Source: JBLNDJ01 sp050261515 (GTDB taxonomy: Bacteria; Acidobacteriota; Terriglobia; Bryobacterales; Bryobacteraceae). Taken from it: DNA of 50,642 bases. Positions 7,886 through 17,602 of this stretch are shown here, piece after piece. Position 1 is the stretch's first letter; each line of letters opens with the position of its first letter. The position numbers and the translations under genes are program-made. The stretch is taken from assembly GCA_050261515.1 (NCBI GenBank), contig JBLNDJ010000013.1, forward strand, positions 1-50,642. Direction: 5' to 3'. Below the pieces are notes generated by a model. It was not told the origin of the DNA, made no database searches, and saw only the letters and a program-made list of their open reading frames with translations.

Positions 7886-8959
7886 ATGAAACGACTCTCG
7901 ATTGCTTTCCTCTTTCTCTCGTCCTGCTTGTTCGCGGCGGAAAAACGCGCGACGAACGTGATCCTGTTCCTGGGTGACGCAGCCGGGATCCCGACGCTCA
8001 ATGCGGCGAGCATCCACGGATACAAGGCTCCGCAGAAACTCTTTGTTCAACGAATGCCGCACCAGGGCCTGATGGATACCTCTTCCGCAAGCTCGTGGGT
8101 AACCGATTCCGCGGCCGCGATGTCCGCTATCGTGACAGGACAGAAGACGGACAACGGCGTGATTTCCGAGACAGCGCTTTCGGCGGCAGGCGGGCCGGAA
8201 CGGAAACCGCTGAAGACGATTTTGGAATACGCCGAAGAACACGGGCTTTCGACCGGCGTGATCTCGAACAGCCCTATGGCCGACGCAACGCCTGCGGCCT
8301 GCTACGCGCACGTGGACGAGCGCAGCAAGACAGGAGAGATCTTCTCGCAGATTCTGAACCCGCGCTTCGGAGATGGCATCGATCTCGTCATTGGTCCGGG
8401 CCGCAAACAAATCCTGACCGCAACCGCGACTCTCGGCATCGACCTCGAGCCCGCTCTCCGCAAGAAGGGATACGCCGTCTACGATTCGCTCGATGCAGTG
8501 CCCGACAACGCAAAGCGGGTAGTCGCGCTCTTCGAATCCGACGAATACGACCTCGGTGCAGCGATCCGGAAAGCCACGACGATTCTGTCGCGAAACTCGA
8601 AAGGATTTTTCCTGATGGTTGAATCCGATCTGCATACGGACCAGGTCCGCCAGGGGCTGGACCGCGCCGTTGCGTTCGACCGGATCATCGAGCAAACCGT
8701 CCAGAAAATGAAGAACAACACTCTGCTGATCTTCGCGGCGGACCATTCTTTCGACTTCCGGGTGCAAAGCGGCCGCAGAGATCAGCCGTTGTTGCCCGAG
8801 GATCCGGCTGCGACCATGCCGAACGTCCGTATGGAGGATTCGCACACCGGCGAAGAGGTCCTGGTCGCGGCGGATGGGCCCGGCTCGGAACGTGTGCACG
8901 GCTTCTTTCCCAACACGAACCTGTTTCACATCATGCTTGCCGCATTCGGCTGGGAGTAG
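7886..8959 (+). CDS. Secreted alkaline phosphatase
   Basis: 357 residues with a signal peptide (about 1-18). The alkaline phosphatase core is visible: metal ligand Asp31 in FLGDAAG, nucleophile Ser75 in VTDSAAA, VESDLHTD for the second metal site, and ADHSF and HTGEEV for the zinc ligands. It hydrolyses phosphomonoesters in the periplasm or outside. It is short compared with E. coli PhoA (about 450-470), as in many minimal family members. Start ATG 7886 gives the signal peptide directly. The neighbouring receptor might bring in a phosphorylated or released substrate, but that is inference. Confidence 0.88.
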   Translation: MKRLSIAFLFLSSCLFAAEKRATNVILFLGDAAGIPTLNAASIHGYKAPQKLFVQRMPHQGLMDTSSASSWVTDSAAAMSAIVTGQKTDNGVISETALSAAGGPERKPLKTILEYAEEHGLSTGVISNSPMADATPAACYAHVDERSKTGEIFSQILNPRFGDGIDLVIGPGRKQILTATATLGIDLEPALRKKGYAVYDSLDAVPDNAKRVVALFESDEYDLGAAIRKATTILSRNSKGFFLMVESDLHTDQVRQGLDRAVAFDRIIEQTVQKMKNNTLLIFAADHSFDFRVQSGRRDQPLLPEDPAATMPNVRMEDSHTGEEVLVAADGPGSERVHGFFPNTNLFHIMLAAFGWE

Positions 8960-8970
8960 GCATCACGAAA

Positions 8971-9011
8971 AAAGGCGCTGCTCCCGCCGCTCGCGCCGGA
9001 GCAGCGCCTTT
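8971..9011. terminator. Strong rho-independent-like terminator
   Basis: AAAGGCGCTGCTCC (8971-8984) and GGAGCAGCGCCTTT (8998-9011) make a perfect 14-bp stem with a 13-nt loop, bounded by A and T runs. It probably works for the phosphatase on the plus strand. It would also serve the old prpE gene from the minus strand, whose stop is at 9010. Confidence 0.85.
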
Positions 9012-9620
9012 ATTGTTCAGCCCGCACCCGAACCGGAGGCTGCCGATCCCGGCACGGTGCTCGTGCTTCCGTGCTCGACCGCCACGCGATCTGCTCCATG
9101 CCGAGCGGGTCATCGAGGCTGGTCAGATCGCCGGGCGGCCGGCCTTCCGCGGTCGCCTTGATGGCACGCCGCAGCAGTTTGCCGGATCGGGTCTTCGGCA
9201 ACTGCATGGCGAAGTGCACGCGCGAGGGACGCGCGATCAGACCGAGGGGAGCGGTCGGCAATGATTTCGCTTTCCAGTCGCTCCCTGACCCCCGGCGCGT
9301 TGGTCCCTTTCGCGTCCTTCAGCACAGCAAAGGCGAGCGGGACCTGGCCTTTCAACGCGTCCTCCACTCCGATGACATCCACCTCGGCGACAGCCGGATG
9401 CGAACACACCGCCTCCGCGATTTCACGTGTACCCAGGCGGTGGCCGGACACGTTGATCACGTCGTCCGTGCGGCCGAGGATGAAATAGTAGCCGTCGTTA
9501 TCGCGAATGCCCCATTCGAAGGTGGCATACACGAGCTGGTTCCGGAAACAGGTGAAGTACGTTTCGATAAGTCCATCTACGGTCCACCGGACCCGCCGAT
9601 CGCGCAGGCCCATGGCATGT
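9010..9620 (-). pseudogene. Decayed 3' part of propionyl-CoA synthetase (prpE)
   Basis: Minus-strand frames resemble the C-terminal third of PrpE, an acyl-CoA synthetase that activates propionate. Pieces are YATFEWGIRDNDGYYFILGR, then DDVINVSGHRLGTREI, then ALKGQVPLAFAV. After a frameshift near 9255 they continue as ARPSRVHFAMQLPKTRSGKL and EGRPPGDLTSLDDP, which includes the catalytic lysine region PKTRSGK. The N-terminal two thirds are absent. A frameshifted fragment is almost certainly non-functional. The 5' limit of the homology is uncertain by some tens of bases. Confidence 0.85.
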
Positions 9621-9780
9621 GGCGCAATAAGGGCCTGTACCCGTTCTGCTTCTAAGCCTTCGACCAGTTCTGCCTGAACTCGCGCCCGGTCCCGCTCGAG
9701 GTGGCGAGCCAAGCCGTGGCGACGTCGGTCTCGTATCACAAGCCGCGCGCGGTGCGCGCGCTACCGGCCGTGGTCGCCAA

Positions 9781-9816
9781 GCCTCTCTCAATCCCTCGAA
9801 CTCTCCGTTTTCTCCG
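9781..9816 (+). repeat. Dispersed 36-bp repeat, copy 2
   Basis: 35 of 36 bases identical to 286-321. It lies between the prpE remnant and the receptor remnant, where I see no gene (about 9621-9904). It may mark the point of an insertion or rearrangement. Confidence 0.75.
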
Positions 9817-9904
9817 CGGTGCCGGGCCGGCAGGGCCGGCAAACAAGACGACGCACCTGCCTGCTGTGGCTCAGAGTCGGGCAATTTCGAGGCGGGACCG
9901 CCCG

Positions 9905-10128
9905 CCCGCCTCGATCTTTTGGGATACAGGTCGCGTATCGCCGGGCTGCGGTAGCCCTTGGCCGCTTCCGCCGACACCGTGACACGGCCGCGCGACGTCC
10001 AGACAGCTCCAACCTCCGGCGCACCGGTTCCTCCAAACAGCCAGTTGTGCGTAGCGCCCACCCGCGAACAGCCGCACGCTGCTGGTAGCGAACCACTGCA
10101 TGCGCACGAATCCGGCGGCACTGGTCAC
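9905..10128 (-). pseudogene. Fragment of a TonB-dependent receptor
   Basis: Two minus-strand frames join across a frameshift near 10050. The first has GFVRMQWFATSSVRLFAGGRY, cut by the shift; the second has GAPEVGAVW and SAEAAKGYRSPAIRDLYP. The sequence KGYRSPAIRDLYP is the conserved barrel motif of BtuB-like receptors. Only about 75 residues of the barrel remain, with no signal peptide or plug. Probably a relic. Confidence 0.65.
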
Positions 10129-10219
10129 GAGTGCGGGCCGGAAACGAAAGGAATCCGTTTGGCGGCGGCGCCCCCGAGAGAGAAATCAGGAGCATAGTTA
10201 CAGAATGGAGGTTCGGAAA

Positions 10220-12310
10220 ATGAAACGACTCTCTCTCATTCTCCTCTTCGTTTCCATGGGCGCAGGCGCGGAGTTCCGCTCGGGGCGCGTCTCGCTCCGC
10301 TACGACGACCAGTTTCGAGCAAGCATCCGCTGGCTGGTGAGTGGCGACCGCACCCTGCTGGTGGACGATGCCGCGGCTCAGCCCGGAATCGAGATCAATG
10401 GATGGACTCTCACGAACTTCCGCGTGGACCCCAAGTCGATTTCCCGGAAAAGCGTCACGCATCCCGAGTTCGGCCCTTCGCTCGAATGTACGCTAACCGG
10501 CGAGGTCCATGAGCCGTCACGCAATCTCGACATCGAACGCCGCGTGCGGGTTCTGTTCCCGGACAAACTCCCCGACGTCGCCATCTTCGAGCAGAGCTAC
10601 CGGAACCTGGGGAGCGCTCCCGTGCGCGTGGGTCGCGTGTGGAGCCAGCGCTGGGTGCTCGATCGCTCGCTGGCCGAACCGGAGCAGCCGCCGTCGGCGC
10701 TCGCATCCTTCCAGGGAGGCGCTTACTCGTGGGGCAAGGACTATGCCACGATCATGCTCCAGCCGGGTTTCCGCCAAAGCAACTTCCAGGGTCTCGACGA
10801 CCGCACCGGTCCGGAAGGCGAAGGCGGCGGCATGCCGATCATCGACATTTGGTCGCCGGTAATGGGTGTGGCGCTGGCTCACCTGGAAACCGTGCCCCAG
10901 TGGATCTGGCTTCCCGTGGAAGTGCGGGCGGACGGCAGGACGGAGGCCGGCATCCGGGAGCAGCCGCAAGCCAAATTCAAGCAGCGGGAACGGCTGGGGC
11001 CGAATGAGGTCTTCCAGACCGTCATGACCGCGGTGATCTTCCACCACGGCGACTACTATGACGCGCTGCACAACTATGGCGAGCTGCTGCGCGCCCGGGG
11101 AGTCGCCATCCCCCGCACGTCGCCGCCGTCGGCGTACGAACCGTATTGGAAAACGTGGGGTTTCGACCGGGATTTCACGCAAACCGGGATTTTCGCCATC
11201 CTGCCGGAACTCAAACGCCTGGGCATCCGGATCGCGAACCTGGACGACGGCTGGTTCGACTGGTACGGAGACTGGCAGGTCGACCGCTCGCCCGGCAAGT
11301 TCCCCGGCGGCGACCCCGACATGAAGAATTTCGTCCGCCGGCTGCACGAGGAAGGGTTCAAGACAAACCTCTGGTGGTATCCGATCGGCGTCAGTTTGGA
11401 GAGCCGGCTGGCGAAGGAGCACCCGGAGCTGCTGATCGAAGATGAGCGCGGCAACCATCCGTTGGACGACCGCAACACCAGCGCTCTTTGCCCGGCCTAT
11501 CCGCCGGCCCTGAAGAACATCGAGGCCACCCTGACGCGCTTCGTCGCGGACTACGGCTACGACGGAGTCTACGTGGACAGCACGGGGCTGACCGCCGTGC
11601 CGCCGTGCTTCAATCCCGCGCATCACCACGCTTCCCCGCTCGATTCCTTCCAGTCCTTGCCGAAGGTTTTCGAACTCATCAACCGCACGCTGCGGCGGCT
11701 CAAATCCGACCCCTGGTTTGAAGTCTGCATCTGCGGCATTCCCCACTCTCCCTACAACATGCCCTGGTACTTCATCGCCAACGCCTCCGACCCGATCAGC
11801 CCGGCGCAGGCGCGGCAGCGGATCAAGGTAGAGAAGGCCATCCGGGGACCGGAGTTCTGCGTGGGAGATTGTTACCAGGTGCCGATCCAGGAGTGGACGG
11901 GGGCGTCGGTGCCCGAATCCTTCGAGACCACGTTCGGGACCGGCGCGCAACTGACCACCTTCTTCGGCAAGCTGACCGACCAGCAGGGGCCCGCATGGGA
12001 GCGCTGGTTCCGCCTCTATCGCGAGCTGGGCCTCAGCAAGGCGGAGTACCTCAACCTTTACGACATCGTGTTCGACAAGCCTGAAATCCACGCCGTGCGC
12101 AAGGGCGACGAGGTATTCTATGGAATCTTCGCCGAGGCGTGGCCGCACAAGCGGCGGATCGAGCTGCGCGGGTTGAACAAGGAGACGACGTACGCAGTCT
12201 ACGATTACGGCAGGCAGCGCCCGCTCGGGACCATTTCCGGCTCGAAGCCGTACGTGAGTATTTCATTCAAGGACAGCTTGCTCGTGCGAGCTACTCCAGT
12301 CAGGAAATAG
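10220..12310 (+). CDS. Secreted GH36-like alpha-galactosidase family protein
   Basis: 696 residues with a signal peptide (about 1-17). An N-terminal beta-sandwich (to about 300) precedes a TIM barrel. The barrel carries the clan GH-D signatures NLDDGWFDWYGDW, KFPGGDPDMKNFVRRLHEEG, NLWWYP and HPELLIEDERG, then YGYDGVYVDSTGL, where the catalytic aspartate is expected. A small C-terminal beta-domain ends the protein. I start at ATG 10220, with GGAGG eight bases upstream; an ATG at 10205 would overlap that site. It probably removes alpha-linked galactose or a related sugar from glycans outside the cytoplasm. Specificity cannot be read from the sequence. The following 104 bases (12311-12414) hold nothing I recognise. 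Confidence 0.8.
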   Translation: MKRLSLILLFVSMGAGAEFRSGRVSLRYDDQFRASIRWLVSGDRTLLVDDAAAQPGIEINGWTLTNFRVDPKSISRKSVTHPEFGPSLECTLTGEVHEPSRNLDIERRVRVLFPDKLPDVAIFEQSYRNLGSAPVRVGRVWSQRWVLDRSLAEPEQPPSALASFQGGAYSWGKDYATIMLQPGFRQSNFQGLDDRTGPEGEGGGMPIIDIWSPVMGVALAHLETVPQWIWLPVEVRADGRTEAGIREQPQAKFKQRERLGPNEVFQTVMTAVIFHHGDYYDALHNYGELLRARGVAIPRTSPPSAYEPYWKTWGFDRDFTQTGIFAILPELKRLGIRIANLDDGWFDWYGDWQVDRSPGKFPGGDPDMKNFVRRLHEEGFKTNLWWYPIGVSLESRLAKEHPELLIEDERGNHPLDDRNTSALCPAYPPALKNIEATLTRFVADYGYDGVYVDSTGLTAVPPCFNPAHHHASPLDSFQSLPKVFELINRTLRRLKSDPWFEVCICGIPHSPYNMPWYFIANASDPISPAQARQRIKVEKAIRGPEFCVGDCYQVPIQEWTGASVPESFETTFGTGAQLTTFFGKLTDQQGPAWERWFRLYRELGLSKAEYLNLYDIVFDKPEIHAVRKGDEVFYGIFAEAWPHKRRIELRGLNKETTYAVYDYGRQRPLGTISGSKPYVSISFKDSLLVRATPVRK

Positions 12311-12414
12311 GCTGGACGGAGCATGACCATGCGTGGCGGCCCGGCAGAGAGCCGCGGCCCGAGCGGTGCGGGCCCAAGCCGCGGATCTCGGCCGAAGCCC
12401 GCGTGCCATCATAT

Positions 12415-13056
12415 CTAAGCCGCAATGGTCAATATCCCTGTACCTATCAGGGCGATCGCCCACATCAGATCGAGGTTGAACCACGCCTTGCGCAGTATCC
12501 CGACACCGAGTTTCTTGAAGACAAGCCAGGCCGCCGCCGCGGTTACGAGGAGGTAACCAGCGCCGTGCACCAGTGTTGCCGTCGCGGCCGCCGCGGCATT
12601 CGCCGAGGCTGCGCCCGCGGCGTGACAACTCGCGCCGTGGGCCGGTGCGGTCATGCCGAGAAAAACCGGGAGCACCATCAATCCGGCACCATGGCAAGTG
12701 GCCATCAGAAACGACCAGGCGGTAAGTCCCCTCATCCCGACGCGCATGCCGCCGCCGGTGAAGTGACTGTGGCGGACCAGGCGGTAGACACCCATTGCCA
12801 CGAGCGTCAGCGCCACCGGCAGTTTCAGAGAGGCGGAGGGCACCGCCACGCCCGCCGCTGCCGCGACCAGCACGACTATGGCGATTGCCAGCGCGTGCCC
12901 GAGCGTCAGCGGAATCAGCGCGCGCCACACGGCGCCCAGCCGCCGTTCTTGCATGCCCAGCGCGACGGCGAACAACCAACCCATTCCTGGATTGATCCCA
13001 TGAAACGCGCCAAGCAGCAGGATCGTAGCGAGAGGTAGCAGGTGTTGCATTTCCAT
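12415..13056 (-). CDS. Polytopic membrane protein paired with methanethiol oxidase
   Basis: 213 residues with about six membrane helices. The N-terminus GAFHGINPGMGWLFAVALG recalls metal/HupE or NicO-type transporters, which have a histidine-containing first helix, but the match is weak. A Cys/His/Ala-rich loop lies near 130-155 (GASCHAAGAASANAA). It starts three bases after the stop of the SBP56 gene, so the two are surely co-transcribed. Because SBP56 enzymes need copper, metal supply is a reasonable guess, but only a guess. Confidence 0.7.
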   Translation of the reverse strand: MEMQHLLPLATILLLGAFHGINPGMGWLFAVALGMQERRLGAVWRALIPLTLGHALAIAIVVLVAAAAGVAVPSASLKLPVALTLVAMGVYRLVRHSHFTGGGMRVGMRGLTAWSFLMATCHGAGLMVLPVFLGMTAPAHGASCHAAGAASANAAAAATATLVHGAGYLLVTAAAAWLVFKKLGVGILRKAWFNLDLMWAIALIGTGILTIAA

Positions 13057-13059
13057 GGC

Positions 13060-14463
13060 TCACCCCGAGTAGCAGTAGGAATCCGAGGAAGCATCTCCCC
13101 CCTCGAGGTGAACCTGGTGGGGCCGCATACCATCGAACTCCAGCAGGAAATCCTGATCGAGGCGGATGCCGCCGTTTTCGCCCACGTCGACCTTGGCCAT
13201 CCAGCCGCGGAGGCCGTCCGGGTAAAACTGATCGTCCCAGGATGAGTAGAGCGAATTGGTGACGTAGACACGGCGCCCGTCGCGGCTGATCTCCGCCATC
13301 TGCGGACCGCCGTTGAGCGCCACGCCGTGCTTGCCCGGATGGGGCGCGCGCCGCGCGATGCCGCCGGCCTTCACCGAGCCGCTGAGCTTCGGGCTGAACG
13401 GATCCGAGACGTCATACTGCTGCAACTCGCCCGTCCCCCAGCACGAAACATACAGGTACCGGTCGTCGAGCGAAAGGTTGAGGTCCGTCACGAGTGGCGG
13501 GACGGCCCTGAACCCCTTCAAAAGTGGCGGCAGCGCTTCCGGTTCGGCCGGCTCAGCCGGAATCTCGATCACCTTTCGCACCTTGAATTCGCGATTGCCG
13601 TTCTGGTCTTGATACCAGAGCCAAACCGATGCCGAGAGGTCTTTCAACGAAGTCACGACTCCCGCGAATCCGTATGCCTCGGCCGGATCGTGCGCCGGGC
13701 GCAGTTCGAGCACCATCTGTTGCTCGGCCCCCAGATCCAGCACCTGGCGATGCCGCCGGCGCCGCAAATCCCACACGTGCAGTTGGTGGCCGTACTTGCC
13801 TGCCAGCAGAGATTCGGGGTTCACGCCGTTCTCGAACATCTTGGGTGTGCCCCACTCGCTGGTGATCATGGTGTCGCAGCCCAGGTGCCACCAGAAGTCG
13901 TAGGCCAGGTGCTGCGGGCCACGATCCAGTTCCCAGCGGCCCCGGACTTCGAATGTCTCCGGGTCCATGATGAAGATGCCGCCGGGGCCTTCGCCTTCCG
14001 GTGAGCCGAGCGCGTTGAGGTAGATTCCGTCGGGTCCGCAGTGCGCGGTGTGCGGGCGGCTGTAACCAGTGTGGCCGATGACGGTCTCCGGCTCGATGAC
14101 CTTGATGATCTCCGGCTGGCGTGGATCGGGCTTCGTGTCAATGACATGGATGCGGGACGACCGCATTCCGGGCACCACCAGGTATCGACGTTCCATGTGC
14201 GGGTGAGGCGAGTATGGACACAGGCAGGAACTGCACGCGTTCCAGCCAAAATGGTGCAACTCGTCGCCACGATTGGGCATGTTGACGCGTCCGACAATCT
14301 GGCCGTAGGTCTTGGAAGCGGGCTCGACATCCACTACCGCCAGTGCGTCCGGCGTGGTACGCGTTGGGTCGAGCATCGCCACGAAGGCGGCCTTTTCCGG
14401 CGGCGCTTGCATCGCCATCGTCGGTGATGGATAGAACGTTTGATCGGGTCTCCATTGAGGCAT
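13060..14463 (-). CDS. Methanethiol oxidase / selenium-binding protein SBP56 family
   Basis: 467 residues covering the whole SBP56 family length. Conserved features include HHFGWNACSSC near residues 71-81, the HTGYSRPHTAHCGPDGIY histidine cluster, PQHLAYDFWWH, MITSEWGTP and the C-terminal KHGVALNGGPQM and YPDGLRGWM. Bacterial members (MtoX) oxidise methanethiol to formaldehyde, H2S and H2O2 using copper; animal members bind selenium. AAAGGAG lies five bases before the ATG. No recognisable signal peptide is visible, unlike periplasmic MtoX forms, so the location is uncertain. First gene of a two-gene operon with the membrane protein downstream. Confidence 0.88.
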   Translation of the reverse strand: MPQWRPDQTFYPSPTMAMQAPPEKAAFVAMLDPTRTTPDALAVVDVEPASKTYGQIVGRVNMPNRGDELHHFGWNACSSCLCPYSPHPHMERRYLVVPGMRSSRIHVIDTKPDPRQPEIIKVIEPETVIGHTGYSRPHTAHCGPDGIYLNALGSPEGEGPGGIFIMDPETFEVRGRWELDRGPQHLAYDFWWHLGCDTMITSEWGTPKMFENGVNPESLLAGKYGHQLHVWDLRRRRHRQVLDLGAEQQMVLELRPAHDPAEAYGFAGVVTSLKDLSASVWLWYQDQNGNREFKVRKVIEIPAEPAEPEALPPLLKGFRAVPPLVTDLNLSLDDRYLYVSCWGTGELQQYDVSDPFSPKLSGSVKAGGIARRAPHPGKHGVALNGGPQMAEISRDGRRVYVTNSLYSSWDDQFYPDGLRGWMAKVDVGENGGIRLDQDFLLEFDGMRPHQVHLEGGDASSDSYCYSG

Positions 14464-14606
14464 TGCTTCTCCTTTCGGTTATGGGGGCCGCCAGCCTTCA
14501 AAAATCCAAGCTGGTCATCCGCCACAGCCCGATTATTGGGTAGGCCTGCTCTCCGAATCATTTAGCGCGCCTGGAATTCTTTTGGACTTTTCCTTAAACT
14601 TGGTGC

Positions 14607-17573
14607 ATGGGGATGCCTGGGAAAGCAAGCCCCATTTACGAGTTCGGCCCTTTCCGCCTCGACCCTGCAGAGCGCAGGTTGTTTCGGGAAGGGCAGCCGA
14701 TCACGCTGCGCGCAAAGATCTTCGAAACCCTTTGTGTGCTCGTGGAAGCGCACGGGCACCTTGTCGATAAGGATGAGCTGATCCATCGAGTTTGGCCGGA
14801 CGCTGTGGTCGAAGAAGGTAACCTTGCCCACAACATCTCGACTTTGCGCAAGACTCTCGGCGAACCTGCCACTGGGCAGAAATACATCGAAACCGTTCCG
14901 GGCCGGGGATACCGGTTCACCGCCGGCGTACGAATAATCCAGCATCGCGAACCGGGGCCTTGGCTCGAATCCCGCCTTCCACCTTCCAAACCTTCAGTCC
15001 CCCATCTGGTCCAACGCCAGGAAGAGCTGCAGTTCCTCGATCGCTGTCTGGAACTGGCGCTGCGAGGAAAACGCCAGGTGGTGTTTGTGAGCGGCGAGGC
15101 GGGGATCGGCAAGACCACCTTAGTTGATACTTTCGCTGCGCACGCCGGCGGCAAGGCGCCGCTGTGGCTCGGCTGTGGTCAATGCTTGGACTACCGCGGC
15201 CCCGGGGAAGCTTACATGCCGGTACTGGAGGCGCTCAGCCGTATGTGCCGGGAAGCATCCGGGGAAGACTTGATTAGATTCCTTGCCCGTTGTGCGCCGG
15301 CATGGCTGGTACAGATGCCGTGGCTGCTAAGCGGTGATGAGCTCGAGGCATTGCAGCAGAGAGTATTGGGCGCGACCCGAGACCGGATGCTCCGGGAACT
15401 GGTTGAATCTGTCGAGGTTCTGACCGCCGGGAAGCCACTGCTGCTGGTGTTGGAAGATCTGCACTGGGCTGACTACTCGACCGTGGACCTCATCGCGTGC
15501 CTCGCGCGCCGCCATGAGCCCGCACGCCTGCTCATAATTGGAACCTGTCGTCCCGGCGACGCCAAGCTCCGGGGACACCCGCTCCACGCGCTGATACAGG
15601 AGTTGCGTGCGCGCGGGTTATGCGAGGAGCTTCCACTGCCCTTCCTCGACGAGACCGGCGTCGAAGAGTACCTGTCCTCGCGATTCAATGGCGGAAAAAT
15701 CCCAGTGGGCCTGGCGCGCGTCCTCCGCGACCGGACGGGGGGGAACCCGCTGTTTCTCGCTAGTGTAGTGGATCACTGGATACCCTTGGGCCGTTTGGAG
15801 AAGCCGCCGGAGGAGTTGAGTCTGGACGTACCAGACACCTTGCGCGGGCTCATAGACCGGCAACTGGCCACGATCAGCCCCGGGGAGCAGGTCATTCTGG
15901 AAGCTGCGAGCGTCGCCGGGAGGGAATTTGCCGCGGCTGTGGTGTCGGCCGCGCTTGGGAGAGGGGAGGAAGAGATTGACGCTGGTTGTGACGCCTTAGC
16001 GAGCCAAGGCCTTTTTCTGAGACTTTGCGGAACGACGAATTGGCCGGACGGAACGGTTTCCGCGTGCTACGCGTTCGTGCACGATCTTCACCGTGAGGTC
16101 CTATACGGCCGCATCCCACCTCGCCGGCGGGCTCGTCTGCATATTGGAATCGGCGCGAGGGTAGAGGCGGGCTACGGGGTTCAGGCGCGCGAGTCAGCGG
16201 CACAACTCGCGTTTCATTTTGTTCAGGGACAAGATGTGCCGCGCGCCGTTCAGTATCTCCGGTACGCTGCGGAGCAGGCTGGGGCACGGAGTGCGCACCG
16301 CGAGGCGGTCGGGCTCCTGAGGCAGGCTCTACGCCTCCTCGGACGCTTGCCCGAGTCCGCCGAGCGCGCCGCACACGAACTAGCCCTTCATGCGACTCTT
16401 GCTCCAGCCCTAATGGCCGTCCAGGGATTTGGATCGCCTGAGGTGCAGAGCTCGTACCAGCGCGCGAAGGAACTTTCCGAGCAACTGAGGGACCCGTCGC
16501 GTCACGCTGCGGTGCTGGTCGGCCTGGCCACTATGTTCGAGGCGCGCGGCGATTACCGGCAGTCGCAAGCCCTGCTGGAAGAGCACTTGCGCGGGGCCCC
16601 AGACAATCGCCCGGGATCACTGCTGGTGGAGTCACACGAGCTTCTCGCCTGTTCACAATTCCATCAGGGCGCCTTCGCTGTATCAGTGGAGCATGCGAGT
16701 CAAGCCCTCACCCTGTACGAGCCCGAACGGAGCTACTCTTTCCGGGCCTCGATCGGGGTAGACCCGTCGGTATCCGCGGAAGGCTGGGCGGCTCTCAGCC
16801 TTTGGTTCTTGGGTTTCCCCGATCGGGCCCTGGAAAAGGTACAGGAAACGCTCCGGCGAGCGCGGGACCATGTGTACAGCCTGGCGTTGGGGCAGGCCCA
16901 GACTGCGGTTCTGTATCAGTACCGTCGGGAGCCTATGCCGGTAAGGGAAAGGGCTGAGGCTGCCATCGAGGTCGCCACTAAGAACGGCTTTCCCCACTGG
17001 GCCGCTGTCGGCAGCGTTTTGCGCGGCTGGGGGCTCGCCATGCAGGGGCAATCCGCAGAAGGGATTGCCGAGATCCACAGAGGGCTGGCGGGCTGCCGCA
17101 CCGCCGGTCTGGAGATGGACCGCCCCTACCACCTGGCGCTGCTTGCGGAAGCGTATTCTCGCGATGGCCAGGCGAATGAGGCGCTGTCATCCCTCGACGA
17201 GGCTTTGGGAATGGTCCGCAACTCGCGGACGTTCTTCTACGAAGCTGAATTGCACCGCCTTCGAGGCGGCGCGTTGCTGGAAATGCTCGAGAGCCGCCCT
17301 GAAGAGGTGGAGGGCAGTTTTCGACAGGCCCTGGAAGTGGCTCGTGGTCAAGGGGCACTGTCTCTGGAGCTGCGGGCGGCCGTGAGCCTGGCTCGCCTTT
17401 GGCAGGCCCAAGGCAAGAACCGGGAAGCACGAGACTTGCTGGTCGAAGTCTACGGCAGATTCACCGAGGGATTCGACACCGCCGACCTGGCTGAGGCTAA
17501 CGCGATTCTCCGCAAGATGGGAGAGGATCAAGGAGAGACCCGCGGTGCCAAGCTAAGGCTTGGGCAGGCGTAG
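14607..17573 (+). CDS. Winged-helix / AAA ATPase / TPR transcriptional regulator
   Basis: 988 residues. An OmpR-type winged helix (about 10-107: FGPFRLDPAERRLFREG, then VPGRGYRF) is followed by a STAND-like ATPase with Walker A GEAGIGKTT (163-171) and Walker B LLLVLED (278-284). TPR-like helical repeats run from about 520 to the end. This layout fits a cytoplasmic activator that assembles on ATP and ligand binding. It is divergent from the methanethiol oxidase operon across 143 bases and may control it. The start is ATG 14607; an ATG two codons later is equally possible. Convergent with the cytochrome b gene, 29 bases apart. Confidence 0.85.
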   Translation: MGMPGKASPIYEFGPFRLDPAERRLFREGQPITLRAKIFETLCVLVEAHGHLVDKDELIHRVWPDAVVEEGNLAHNISTLRKTLGEPATGQKYIETVPGRGYRFTAGVRIIQHREPGPWLESRLPPSKPSVPHLVQRQEELQFLDRCLELALRGKRQVVFVSGEAGIGKTTLVDTFAAHAGGKAPLWLGCGQCLDYRGPGEAYMPVLEALSRMCREASGEDLIRFLARCAPAWLVQMPWLLSGDELEALQQRVLGATRDRMLRELVESVEVLTAGKPLLLVLEDLHWADYSTVDLIACLARRHEPARLLIIGTCRPGDAKLRGHPLHALIQELRARGLCEELPLPFLDETGVEEYLSSRFNGGKIPVGLARVLRDRTGGNPLFLASVVDHWIPLGRLEKPPEELSLDVPDTLRGLIDRQLATISPGEQVILEAASVAGREFAAAVVSAALGRGEEEIDAGCDALASQGLFLRLCGTTNWPDGTVSACYAFVHDLHREVLYGRIPPRRRARLHIGIGARVEAGYGVQARESAAQLAFHFVQGQDVPRAVQYLRYAAEQAGARSAHREAVGLLRQALRLLGRLPESAERAAHELALHATLAPALMAVQGFGSPEVQSSYQRAKELSEQLRDPSRHAAVLVGLATMFEARGDYRQSQALLEEHLRGAPDNRPGSLLVESHELLACSQFHQGAFAVSVEHASQALTLYEPERSYSFRASIGVDPSVSAEGWAALSLWFLGFPDRALEKVQETLRRARDHVYSLALGQAQTAVLYQYRREPMPVRERAEAAIEVATKNGFPHWAAVGSVLRGWGLAMQGQSAEGIAEIHRGLAGCRTAGLEMDRPYHLALLAEAYSRDGQANEALSSLDEALGMVRNSRTFFYEAELHRLRGGALLEMLESRPEEVEGSFRQALEVARGQGALSLELRAAVSLARLWQAQGKNREARDLLVEVYGRFTEGFDTADLAEANAILRKMGEDQGETRGAKLRLGQA

Positions 17574-17602
17574 CATTGGGCACCACGACACCCCGCCACC
17601 TG

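Noticed and set aside
12311..12414. Remnant gene or strong terminator after the GH36-like gene
   Set aside because: GC-rich with short imperfect inverted repeats only; no homology or T run.
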